This document shows positions 50,199 to 58,286 of a DNA stretch of 64,000 nucleotides, in pieces. Source of the DNA: DATBGE01 sp036558125 (GTDB lineage Bacteria > Gemmatimonadota > Gemmatimonadetes > Gemmatimonadales > GWC2-71-9); the NCBI GenBank assembly GCA_036558125.1, contig DATBGE010000026.1, forward strand, positions 1 to 64,000. The letters run 5' to 3'. The translations under genes and the position numbers were made by a program. Position 1 is the stretch's first letter, and every line of letters begins with the position of its first letter. The notes under the pieces are model-generated. The model saw nothing but the letters and a program-made list of their open reading frames with translations. It was not told the origin of the DNA and ran no database searches.

Positions 50199-51187
50199 TA
50201 CAGCGTCCTTTCGTCTACATCGCCGGCCTCGGCGTCGCTATCCCGGAACGGGTCGTCACCAACGCCGACTTCGAGAAGACGCTCGATACTTCCGATCAAT
50301 GGATCGTGGAGCGCACCGGAATCCGCGAGCGCCGCTTCGCGCGCCCGGACGAGACCGTCTCGACCATGGGGAAGGACGCCGCGGTAAAGGCGCTGTGCAA
50401 AGCCGGCATCACGGCGGCCGAACTCGATAACATCATTGTCGCGACCGCGACGCCGGATAGTCCGCTGCCCTCTACGGCGTGCCAGATTCAGGCGCTGCTG
50501 GGCGCCGAGCGTGCGGCCACGTTCGACATCGCCGCCGCCTGCTCCGGCTTCGTGTACGGATTGACGATCGCCGAGGGTCTGATCGCCTCAGGGCAGGGCG
50601 AGAAGATCCTGGTAGTTGGTGGCGAGAAGCTTACCAGCATCACCGATCCCCTCGACCGCTCGACCGCGATTCTCTTCGGGGATGGAGCCGGTGCCGCCGT
50701 GGTGCAGAAGACTTCTGGCGGAAATCGCGGGATTCTTTCGACCTTCATCCGCTCCGATGGCCGGCTCAAGCTGCTCCTCCATATCCCTGGCGGAGGCACG
50801 GCTGACCCGATCAGCGAGAAGGTAGTGCGGGAACGGTCGCACTACATGAAGATGGCGGGGCGCGAAGTCTTCAAGCACGCGGTAACCGAGATGGCCGAAG
50901 CCTGCGACGTGGCACTTACGCGCGCGGGCATCACCGGCGAGCAGCTCGACCTGCTGGTCCCCCACCAGGCCAACATCCGGATCATCGAATCGACGGCGAA
51001 GCACGCGGGACTGCCGATGAGCAAAGTGATGGTCAACGTGGACCGCTACGGGAACACTTCCTCGGCGTCGATCCCGCTTGCGCTGGCGCAGGCCGAGCAG
51101 GAGGGACGGTTGAAGCCGGGAATGCTGGTGATGCTGGTCGCGTTCGGCGCCGGCTTCACCTGGGGGAGCGCGGTCATCCGGTGGTGA
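50195..51187 (+). CDS. fabH: Beta-ketoacyl-ACP synthase III
   Basis: A 330-residue FabH that starts fatty-acid synthesis by condensing acyl-CoA with malonyl-ACP. The catalytic triad is Cys116 (DIAAACSGF), His (VPHQANIRI) and Asn (VDRYGNTSSAS). DQWIVERTGIRERR is typical near residue 35. It overlaps fabD. Confidence 0.96.
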   Translation: MIQRPFVYIAGLGVAIPERVVTNADFEKTLDTSDQWIVERTGIRERRFARPDETVSTMGKDAAVKALCKAGITAAELDNIIVATATPDSPLPSTACQIQALLGAERAATFDIAAACSGFVYGLTIAEGLIASGQGEKILVVGGEKLTSITDPLDRSTAILFGDGAGAAVVQKTSGGNRGILSTFIRSDGRLKLLLHIPGGGTADPISEKVVRERSHYMKMAGREVFKHAVTEMAEACDVALTRAGITGEQLDLLVPHQANIRIIESTAKHAGLPMSKVMVNVDRYGNTSSASIPLALAQAEQEGRLKPGMLVMLVAFGAGFTWGSAVIRW

Positions 51188-52116
51188 TCGTTCTGCTCTG
51201 CCCCGGGCAGGGCGCGCAGAAGGTCGGGATGGGGAAGGACCTGGCGGAGCACTTCCCGGCCGCGCGCGAGGTGTTCCAGCGGATTGATGACACGCTGGGG
51301 GCGCCCCTTTCGCGTCTGATGTGGGAAGGACCCGAGGAAGAGCTTACCCTCACCCACAACGCGCAGCCAGCGATCCTCGCCCACTCCGCCGCGGTCTGGG
51401 CCGTCGTTGGGGATCGCCTGGCGTCGTCGCTGAAGGCGGCTGCGGGACACAGCTTGGGTGAATACAGCGCGTACGTGGCCGCGGGATCGCTCAGCGCGGA
51501 GAATGGTGCCCAGCTGGTCCGCCGCCGCGGTGAGCTGATGTACCAGGCCGGCACCCAGCGTCCCGGAGCCATGAGTGCGGTGCTCGGCCTCGCCACGAGT
51601 GAGGTGGAGGCCGCCTGTCGCGAGGCTTCGACCGCGGAAGCGGTTGCGGTGCCAGCGAACCTGAACGCCCCTGATCAAACCGTCATTTCGGGCGATCCGG
51701 TCGCAGTGGAGAAGGCGGGAGAGGCTTGCAAGACCCGAGGGGCAAAGAGGGTAGTGTCGCTCAAGGTCAGCGGCGCGTTCCACTCTCCGCTGATGAAGCC
51801 GGCGGTGCCCGGTCTGCAGCAGGCCCTGGAGCAGGTGGCGTTCGCGGAGCCGCGAGTGCCGATCTTCGCGAACGCCACCGCGGGCCCGGTAACCACGGGT
51901 AGCGAAGCCCGGCGACTCCTCGCGGAGCAGCTGACCGCGCCGGTTCGATGGGTGGAATGCATGCAGGCCGCGGGAGCAGCCGTACCGGGTGCCCGCTTCA
52001 TCGAAATCGGCCCGGGGAGTGTCCTGTCTGGCCTGCTCAAGCGAATCGTGCCGGGCGCCAGCTCGACAGCACTTGGCACTGCGGCTGAGATCGAGAAATT
52101 CCTGCAGGAGGCCTGA
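51181..52116 (+). CDS. fabD: Malonyl-CoA:ACP transacylase
   Basis: A 311-residue FabD that loads malonyl groups onto ACP. FLCPGQGAQ-type start (LLCPGQGAQKVGMG), nucleophile Ser in GHSLGEY near residue 92 and His in VSGAFHSPLM are present. GTG 51181 and GTG 51184 are both possible starts, overlapping fabH. fabG follows with a good GGAGG site in the fabD 3' end. Confidence 0.95.
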   Translation: MVIVLLCPGQGAQKVGMGKDLAEHFPAAREVFQRIDDTLGAPLSRLMWEGPEEELTLTHNAQPAILAHSAAVWAVVGDRLASSLKAAAGHSLGEYSAYVAAGSLSAENGAQLVRRRGELMYQAGTQRPGAMSAVLGLATSEVEAACREASTAEAVAVPANLNAPDQTVISGDPVAVEKAGEACKTRGAKRVVSLKVSGAFHSPLMKPAVPGLQQALEQVAFAEPRVPIFANATAGPVTTGSEARRLLAEQLTAPVRWVECMQAAGAAVPGARFIEIGPGSVLSGLLKRIVPGASSTALGTAAEIEKFLQEA

Positions 52117-52118
52117 GC

Positions 52119-52856
52119 TTGACGATCGACCTGACGGGAAAGACCGCGTTCGTCACCGGTTCCACCCGGGGAATCGGTCTCGCGATCGCCCAGGCGCTTC
52201 ATAAGGCAGGAGCCAAGGTGGCGATCGTCGGACGCGACCGTGCGAAGGCCCAAGCCGTCGCGACTCAACTGGGGAACGGTGCCGCGGGAGTCGCTTGCGA
52301 TGTGGCCGTCGGTTCGCAGGTCGAGGCCGCCATCGCCGAGACCGAAAAGGCACTCGGACCGATCGATATTCTGGTCAACAACGCCGGGCTCACCCGGGAC
52401 AATCTCATCCTCCGCATGAGTGAGGAGGAATGGGATGCGGTGCTGGCCGCCAATCTCAAGGGCGCCTATTTCACGATCAAGGCGGTCACCAAAGGGATGA
52501 TGAAGCGGCGCAGTGGCCGGATCATCAACATCACGAGCGTTGTGGGCATCACGGGAAACAAAGGGCAGGCCAACTACGCGGCGAGCAAGGCGGGGCTCAT
52601 CGGGCTCACCAAGTCGGTGGCCAGGGAGTATGCCAGCCGCAATATTCTGGTCAACGCGGTCGCCCCTGGGTTCATCGAGACCGACATGACCAGCGGCTTG
52701 CCGGACGAGGCCAGGGCCGCGATGTTAGGCGGCGTCTCCCTTGGCCGGTCCGGACGCCCAGAAGATATTGCGGGAGCGGTGCTCTTTCTCGCATCCGATC
52801 TCGCCGGGTACATTACCGGGCAGGTCCTTGCAGTTGACGGCGGCATGACGGTCTGA
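52119..52856 (+). CDS. fabG: 3-oxoacyl-ACP reductase FabG
   Basis: A 245-residue short-chain dehydrogenase for the first reduction of the elongation cycle. TGSTRGIGLAIA binds NADPH, NNAGLTRDN is conserved and the catalytic Ser-Tyr-Lys set is present (NITSV, then YAASKAG). The TTG start is preceded by GGAGG about 10 bases upstream. It matches the FabG start position well. Confidence 0.95.
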   Translation: MTIDLTGKTAFVTGSTRGIGLAIAQALHKAGAKVAIVGRDRAKAQAVATQLGNGAAGVACDVAVGSQVEAAIAETEKALGPIDILVNNAGLTRDNLILRMSEEEWDAVLAANLKGAYFTIKAVTKGMMKRRSGRIINITSVVGITGNKGQANYAASKAGLIGLTKSVAREYASRNILVNAVAPGFIETDMTSGLPDEARAAMLGGVSLGRSGRPEDIAGAVLFLASDLAGYITGQVLAVDGGMTV

Positions 52857-52883
52857 ATTACACCATCCCCTTCAGAGGACGCC

Positions 52884-53123
52884 ATGAGCAACGTGGAAGA
52901 TAAGGTCAAGGACATCATCGTCGAGGAGCTGGGCGTCGAGCGGGAGAAGCTGACTTCCGAGGCCAGTTTCATGGAGGATCTTGGCGCGGACAGCCTCGAC
53001 ACCGTCGAGCTGGTCATGGCCTTCGAGAAGGAATTCGATATCGACATCCCGGACGAAGAAGCCGAGAAGCTGCGCACCGTGGGTGACGCTCTCAAGTATC
53101 TCCACGAGAAAATCGGGAAATAA
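52884..53123 (+). CDS. acpP: Acyl carrier protein
   Basis: A 79-residue acidic ACP. The phosphopantetheine attachment Ser is S37 in LGADSLDTVELVM. Length and charge are typical. It sits between fabG and fabF, the usual place. Confidence 0.97.
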   Translation: MSNVEDKVKDIIVEELGVEREKLTSEASFMEDLGADSLDTVELVMAFEKEFDIDIPDEEAEKLRTVGDALKYLHEKIGK

Positions 53124-53126
53124 CGC

Positions 53127-54365
53127 GTGCGTCGTGTCGTCGTCACCGGCCTTGGGCTGGTGACTCCCGTTGGCAATACTGTCGAAGAATCCTGGGCCGG
53201 CCTCCTGGCCGGCCGGTCTGGTGCGGCTGCGATCACCAAGTTCGATACCGCGCGGCAGGGTGTACGGTTTGCCTGTGAAATCAAAGGGTTCGATCCGATC
53301 CAGTACATGGACCGGAAAGAGGCCCGACGTTACGATCTGTTCGTGCAGTACGGGCTGGGCGCCGCGCAGCAGGCGGTTGCCCAGTCGGGGCTCGAGGGCA
53401 GGTTTCCCGCGCCGGAGCGTACCGGTGTTGTGATTGGCAGCGGCATCGGAGGGATGCAGACCTTCGAAGACAACTGCCGCGCCTTCGTCGAGAAGGGACC
53501 GGACCGGGTCTCCCCCTTCTTCGTTCCGATGTTCATCCCCGACATCGCCGCGGGTCTCGTCTCCATCCGCTACGGCCTCAAGGGTCCCAACTACGCCACG
53601 GTGTCCGCCTGTGCTTCGTCGGCCCATGCCATCGGCGAATCCTACCGCTATATCCGGCACGGCGTCGCCGACGCCATGGTCTGCGGCGGGGCTGAAGCCG
53701 CCATCACCGGCCTGACCGTAGCCGCCTTCAACAACATGAAGGCGCTCTCCACGAGGAACGACGATCCGGAGAGAGCCAGCCGTCCCTTCGACAAGGACCG
53801 GGACGGGTTCGTTCTGGGGGATGGCGCCGGAATGGTCGTCCTCGAGGCTCTCGAGCATGCCGAGGCTCGGGGTGCGGTCATCCTCGGAGAGGTGATCGGC
53901 TACGGGCTGAGCGGAGACGCCCACCATATCACGTCGCCGCCCGACAATGGCGATGGTGCGCAGCTGGCGATGAAGATGTGCCTCAAAGACGGACTCATCG
54001 ATCCGAAAGAGGTCGACTACATCAACGCCCACGGGACGTCGACTCCGCAGGGAGATGTCGCCGAAACCCGGGCGGTGAAGGCGGTCTTCGGCGATCACGC
54101 CCGCAAGCTCGTGTTCAACTCCACGAAATCGATGACCGGCCACCTGCTGGGTGCTGCGGGTGGGCTCGAGTTCTGCATCTCCACCCTCGTGGCCTCGACC
54201 TGCAAGATTCCGCCGACCATCAATCAGGTCACGCCGGATCCCGACTGCGATCTGTTCTCGGCGCCCAACAAGATGATCGAGCGCCCGATCCGGGTGGCGC
54301 TGTCCAATTCGTTCGGTTTCGGCGGGCACAACGTGACCCTGGCGGTCCGGAGGTTCGAGGAGTAG
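53127..54365 (+). CDS. fabF: Beta-ketoacyl-ACP synthase II
   Basis: A 412-residue elongating condensing enzyme. Catalytic Cys is in TVSACASSAHAIG, and the two His are in NAHGTSTPQGD and STKSMTGHLLGAAGG. The GTG start follows acpP by 3 bp. It is the last gene of the fab operon and is followed by an intrinsic terminator. No fabZ, fabI or accABCD genes are in the window. Confidence 0.96.
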   Translation: MRRVVVTGLGLVTPVGNTVEESWAGLLAGRSGAAAITKFDTARQGVRFACEIKGFDPIQYMDRKEARRYDLFVQYGLGAAQQAVAQSGLEGRFPAPERTGVVIGSGIGGMQTFEDNCRAFVEKGPDRVSPFFVPMFIPDIAAGLVSIRYGLKGPNYATVSACASSAHAIGESYRYIRHGVADAMVCGGAEAAITGLTVAAFNNMKALSTRNDDPERASRPFDKDRDGFVLGDGAGMVVLEALEHAEARGAVILGEVIGYGLSGDAHHITSPPDNGDGAQLAMKMCLKDGLIDPKEVDYINAHGTSTPQGDVAETRAVKAVFGDHARKLVFNSTKSMTGHLLGAAGGLEFCISTLVASTCKIPPTINQVTPDPDCDLFSAPNKMIERPIRVALSNSFGFGGHNVTLAVRRFEE

Positions 54366-54393
54366 CAGGTCGGGCCGGAGTGCGCCGCATGTC

Positions 54394-54431
54394 AAGACCC
54401 TCCGGTGCTCCGGGGGGTCTTGTTCTTTCTC
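54394..54431 (+). terminator. Intrinsic terminator after fabF
   Basis: A 12-bp stem (54394-54405 with 54410-54421, one G-T pair) closes a TGCT loop and is followed by TGTTCTTTCT. It marks the end of the DUF177-fab operon. Confidence 0.9.
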
Positions 54432-54486
54432 TCCGGTTGGGCCATCTCTGCTGGCGAGGGAAATCCACCGAACTGCTTGAGGACAT

Positions 54487-55581
54487 ATGGCTACCTGGCA
54501 CCGGCTCGGTACCCGCGCGGAGGTGCTGGCGCGCATCCCGTTCTCCGTGAAGCTCGATCGGCATCAGATCGCCCTGTTCTACTACAAGGACCGCTTCTGT
54601 GCCATCGGCAACACCTGCAATCACAAGGGCGGCCCCCTGTGTAACGGTCACCTGAATGGCGAATTTGTGATGTGCCCGTGGCACGGGTGGGAATACAGTG
54701 TCCTGACCGGTCGCGGCCCCGCGGGCTACGAAGAGGAGACGGTCCCCACATTTACCGTCGAGGAACGGGAGGACGGCGTCTACCTCAACAGCACCCCGGC
54801 CACTCCCCGCCACGTGGTGAAGCACGAGCCGCATCCGCTGCTTCATCCCACGCCAAAGCCACCCGGATCACCCCCCAGAGTCTTTGCGCTCTCAACCACG
54901 GCGATGGACGAGGTGAACCCGCGATACTCCACCTCGGACGCGCTGCTCGAGGCCGCAACGGACTATGCGAGGGAGAGCCTGGGAGCCGAAACCCGCTTTA
55001 TCCGGCTCACCGACTTGAACTTCCGGCCCTGCGAGGGCAACTACTCGAAGGCGGCGCACGCCTGCACCTGGCCCTGCGCCATCACCGAGCGGGATGCCGC
55101 CGACCAGCTCACCGCTGTGTACGAGGGCCTCGTGAACTGGGGAGACGTGATCCTCCTGAGTACCCCGATCCGCTGGGGCAACGCATCCTCCCTCTATCAC
55201 CGCATGGCCGAACGGCTCAACTGCGTCCAGAATCAGATCACCATCCACAATCGGGTACTCATCCGCAACAAGGTCGCGGCATTCATCATCACCGGTGGCC
55301 AGGACAACATTCAGTCGGTGGCCGGTGGCCTGCTGACCTTCTGGAGCGAGCTGGGCTACGTCTTCCCGCCGTTTCCCTTCATCGCCCACTCACGTGGGTG
55401 GGACGCCGAGGATATGGAGCGGAACGTGGTTCAGGTCAAGATGAGTGAAGTCTTGCGAGAGGCGGCGAGAGAGTTGGTGGGGCGGGCAGTGGAGTTCTGG
55501 AAGGTTCTGGATCGGCACCGTGCCGAGTTGGAGCGTCCGATGCAACGGGGAGGACGCAAAGCGCAGCCGCTCGACGCTTGA
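54487..55581 (+). CDS. Rieske ferredoxin-flavodoxin (NADPH-dependent FMN reductase-like) fusion
   Basis: 364 residues. Residues 1-105 form a Rieske 2Fe-2S domain with C44, H46, C63 and H66 (CNHKGG, CPWHGW). Residues about 130-345 look like a flavodoxin-fold NAD(P)H-dependent FMN reductase (VFALSTTAMDE, VILLSTPIRWGNASS). An insert has C182, C193 and C197, reminiscent of iron-sulfur flavoproteins but with different spacing. It is probably a soluble electron-transfer oxidoreductase. The partner is unknown. A GAGGA site precedes ATG 54487. The domains are seen directly. The function is inferred. Confidence 0.75.
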   Translation: MATWHRLGTRAEVLARIPFSVKLDRHQIALFYYKDRFCAIGNTCNHKGGPLCNGHLNGEFVMCPWHGWEYSVLTGRGPAGYEEETVPTFTVEEREDGVYLNSTPATPRHVVKHEPHPLLHPTPKPPGSPPRVFALSTTAMDEVNPRYSTSDALLEAATDYARESLGAETRFIRLTDLNFRPCEGNYSKAAHACTWPCAITERDAADQLTAVYEGLVNWGDVILLSTPIRWGNASSLYHRMAERLNCVQNQITIHNRVLIRNKVAAFIITGGQDNIQSVAGGLLTFWSELGYVFPPFPFIAHSRGWDAEDMERNVVQVKMSEVLREAARELVGRAVEFWKVLDRHRAELERPMQRGGRKAQPLDA

Positions 55582-55593
55582 GACTCAGTGTGG

Positions 55594-56859
55594 TTACGTC
55601 GTATCCGCGGGGGAGGGAGCTGGAGCAGGGGCCGTTGCGCCGTGCACGACAGCCGTGGGAGGTAGCGGTGTTGCTGCGGCTTCCAACCGCGCCAGTGGCG
55701 CGTGTGCGGGCGCAGCAGTTGAGTCGGTCACCGTCAGGTGCTCGATCAGATTGCGAATGCCCTCGTAGTCGGCGGCGGCGGAAGCATCGTTGAACGAGAT
55801 GGATTCATCCTTGCTGGTGTACTTCCCCTCTTCCTCGGTCAGGATCCCGAAGAGCCGATCGATCGCCCCGAGCAGGCTGTCGCTCCGCGCCACTTCCTCT
55901 TTCGCCTCACCCGCCGGTCCCTTCGCCTTCCAGTTGGTGAGAGCCCCAACCGGCCAGACACCGCTTGCCCCCAAACGCTCGGCAGAGTCCTGGTAGGTAA
56001 TGTCAATCTGGGCGATGGCGAGTCGATACTGGGTCAGCATTGTACGCAGTGGCCCGATCGCCCGCCTGGTAAACCGAACGCTGTCGGCCGTGGCGAGCCG
56101 GGACGGTGTGAAGAGCTGGGTGAACGCCAGCTTGGCGATTCCCTGGTCCAGCGCCGTGATCTGACGATCACGCGCCAGGTCTCGCCGGATGGCCAGCTCT
56201 TCCGGTGTCGGAACCGGTGGTCCCACCCTGTGCACGGACTCGGCAGGCGACGCCGCCAGGGATTCCACCGTTGTCGGGGCGGCGCTGGGCGTCAGCGGAA
56301 GCGGATCCGGGTGAGTGGCCCCGATGTCGGGAGGTTTGGTCGCTTCGGGAATCGGTGGAGGAGACTTGGGGAACACAAGAAGGGCGATGAGAACCACCAC
56401 TGCAACAATCCCCCCCGTCGCCACCATGAGCGGAGTGGTGCTCTTGCGCCGAAGCAGCAGTTCCCGTCCACTCCGAGATTCCATTTGAAGGACTGCGCCA
56501 GTCAGCGCGGTACCCTCAAGGGGAAGGTCTTCCAGCGAGCCAACCTCGGGTGCGGTCGTCGGTTCAGGGGCCGCGGGAAGACCGTCTGCAAGGGCGGCGA
56601 CGAGCTCCGGATCGGACGACGTCTCCGCCTCCGGCGCGGATGAGACGCTCTGGGTCGATTCTGGTTCTTCCAGCGCTATCGGGCGTTGCTCGAGGGCAGC
56701 CTGATAGTCCGGATGAGTCCGGATTGGCAGCCAGCTACGGGACTTTTTGTGGTAGATCTCGGCGTCCGGGGCAATGACACCGCTGGCGATGCCAAGGGAG
56801 AGCTCTTCAACGGAGCGGAATACAGCTTCTTCGCCATTCGAGAGGCGGATACGATACAT
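55594..56859 (-). CDS. Single-pass membrane protein with N-terminal GYF-like domain (copy 1)
   Basis: 421 residues. Residues 1-55 (YRIRLSNGEEAVFRSVEEL, then SWLPIRTHPDY) resemble a GYF_2-type domain. A Pro/Glu-rich linker, one hydrophobic segment at about 142-164, another Pro-rich stretch and a helical C-terminal region follow. That order suggests a cytoplasmic head and periplasmic tail. It is a paralogue of the next upstream gene on this strand, alike mostly in the N-terminal domain and layout. I recognise no function. Its own promoter lies in the 87-bp gap. Confidence 0.7.
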   Translation of the reverse strand: MYRIRLSNGEEAVFRSVEELSLGIASGVIAPDAEIYHKKSRSWLPIRTHPDYQAALEQRPIALEEPESTQSVSSAPEAETSSDPELVAALADGLPAAPEPTTAPEVGSLEDLPLEGTALTGAVLQMESRSGRELLLRRKSTTPLMVATGGIVAVVVLIALLVFPKSPPPIPEATKPPDIGATHPDPLPLTPSAAPTTVESLAASPAESVHRVGPPVPTPEELAIRRDLARDRQITALDQGIAKLAFTQLFTPSRLATADSVRFTRRAIGPLRTMLTQYRLAIAQIDITYQDSAERLGASGVWPVGALTNWKAKGPAGEAKEEVARSDSLLGAIDRLFGILTEEEGKYTSKDESISFNDASAAADYEGIRNLIEHLTVTDSTAAPAHAPLARLEAAATPLPPTAVVHGATAPAPAPSPADTT

Positions 56860-56901
56860 GCGATCCCAAGGGCAAAACGCTGGTAACCTATGGTACCCTT
56901 G

Positions 56902-56930
56902 AGTATAGCGCCCAAAACCATGGGGGTCGA
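56902..56930 (-). promoter_or_regulatory. Probable promoter between the two GYF-like genes
   Basis: Read on the - strand, TCGACC (56925-56930) and TATACT (56902-56907) are 17 bp apart. The start would fall near 56895, giving a 36-nt leader for the 56859 gene. A partial dyad (GGTAACC / GGTACC) covers the start region. Confidence 0.5.
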
Positions 56931-56946
56931 GGCGCGGAAAACGTTG

Positions 56947-58188
56947 CTACTTGGCGAGTGGTGGGGGCGGGTTGGTCAGGGCGTGGACCAAGTGGGGGAC
57001 GGTGACCGCGGCCGAAGTTCCGGTCGAGTCGTGCCACACCTGGACGGTAGCCAGGAGACGACCCCGGACCCGGTTCCAAATCGTGGCCGCCGTGGGGCTG
57101 GTAAAGGAGATCGAGCCTTCCTGCAGGGTATACCGCCCCTGCTGTGAAGTCAGCAACGAGTAAAGGCTGTCGCTGTCCTCCAGCATGTCCCGCACGGCCG
57201 CTCCTGCCTCGTAGCTCTCTCGTTGAGACAGCGTGGGAGGACGAGTCGCCCCGACCGTCTGTTCCAGCATGACCTCTCGCGCGCGGTAGGTGCTGACGAT
57301 GTTCCCAGCCGCGGCGATGGACCGCCGGGTGATCCGCACGGCCTCTGCGCTCTTCAGGCGGACCGGAGCGAATACATGGTCAAAGCGGATGTAGTCCAGG
57401 GCGTCTTCCAGCTCGTCCCGCGCTTCGGCGTACCCGGTCTCGTACGAATCGAGCGTGGGGGCGGCAGCGAGCGTTTCCCGCTCTCGCCTCAGGGGATCAC
57501 GCTTGGGAATCCCGGCGCGTTCCAGTTCCGCGGCTGCGCTGTCCGGAGTGACTACCTCGACCGGAGCTGCGGGCGCGGGCGCAGGGACGGGTCCGGGCGC
57601 GGCACTCCGAGGAGGCGTCATCCCCTCGTGCGCCTTCGGAGATACCGTCGCGACCAGCCGTTCGCCGTGCCTGACCAGATAGATCGTGAGTAAAATGCTT
57701 GCCCCGATCACGAGCACCAGGCCCAGATGCAATGCCAGCATCTCGCGCAGCTTGCGCGCCCGGGTCATGAACACGCTCGTCGGAAGTGGAGGCGGACCCG
57801 GCGGCGTTTCCTGGGACGACTCGTTGACCTCGCCAGTACTCGGCTTGGGTGGCTCGGTCGTGGCCGATACGGTGGTCGGAGCTGGTATCGGTGCGACTGG
57901 AGCAGGGGCCGGCACCGGAGCGGTGTCCAGAGGAATCGGTGCGAGGCTTATCGGCGGTTGGGTGACCGGCTCGGCAATGGGAGGACTCGGAGCCGGGCTC
58001 TCGGCGGGCGCCTGTTGCACCCGAGCGGCTTGAAAGTCTGGATGCGATTCCATCTGCATCCAGCGATTGGCATCCGGAAGGTAGACTTCAGCCGTGGGCC
58101 CAACAACGCCCGACTGAACCGCGAGCGTCAGTTCCTCAACGGTCCTGAAGACGGCCTGTTCGCCTGAGGGTAATCGTATTCGGTACAT
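56947..58188 (-). CDS. Single-pass membrane protein with N-terminal GYF-like domain (copy 2)
   Basis: 413 residues with the same layout as copy 1. The N-terminal domain has YRIRLPSGEQAVFRTVEEL and WMQMESHPDFQ. A very Pro-rich linker runs from about 60 to 138, one transmembrane segment is at 151-172 and a mostly helical tail follows. ATG 58188 has a GGCGGAGAA ribosome site. A longer frame from 58248 lacks one. The two copies keep the first 55 residues and the C-terminal helix pattern but have unrelated linkers. Function unknown. Confidence 0.72.
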   Translation of the reverse strand: MYRIRLPSGEQAVFRTVEELTLAVQSGVVGPTAEVYLPDANRWMQMESHPDFQAARVQQAPAESPAPSPPIAEPVTQPPISLAPIPLDTAPVPAPAPVAPIPAPTTVSATTEPPKPSTGEVNESSQETPPGPPPLPTSVFMTRARKLREMLALHLGLVLVIGASILLTIYLVRHGERLVATVSPKAHEGMTPPRSAAPGPVPAPAPAAPVEVVTPDSAAAELERAGIPKRDPLRRERETLAAAPTLDSYETGYAEARDELEDALDYIRFDHVFAPVRLKSAEAVRITRRSIAAAGNIVSTYRAREVMLEQTVGATRPPTLSQRESYEAGAAVRDMLEDSDSLYSLLTSQQGRYTLQEGSISFTSPTAATIWNRVRGRLLATVQVWHDSTGTSAAVTVPHLVHALTNPPPPLAK

Positions 58189-58220
58189 TTCTCCGCCGGT
58201 TTCGTGGGTCTGAACCCTGA

Positions 58221-58235
58221 ATACGTTCCACGTAT
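58221..58235. promoter_or_regulatory. Palindrome in a divergent promoter region
   Basis: ATACGT and ACGTAT are perfect inverted halves separated by TCC. They lie midway in the 98-bp gap between the GYF-like gene (-) and the amidase (+). On the - strand the site falls between weak -35 and -10 candidates, a natural position for a repressor. No regulator gene is adjacent. Confidence 0.4.
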
Positions 58236-58286
58236 CCTGCCGTCCCACCCGCCCACATCGGAACGCATCACTACCCCGGGGATATC

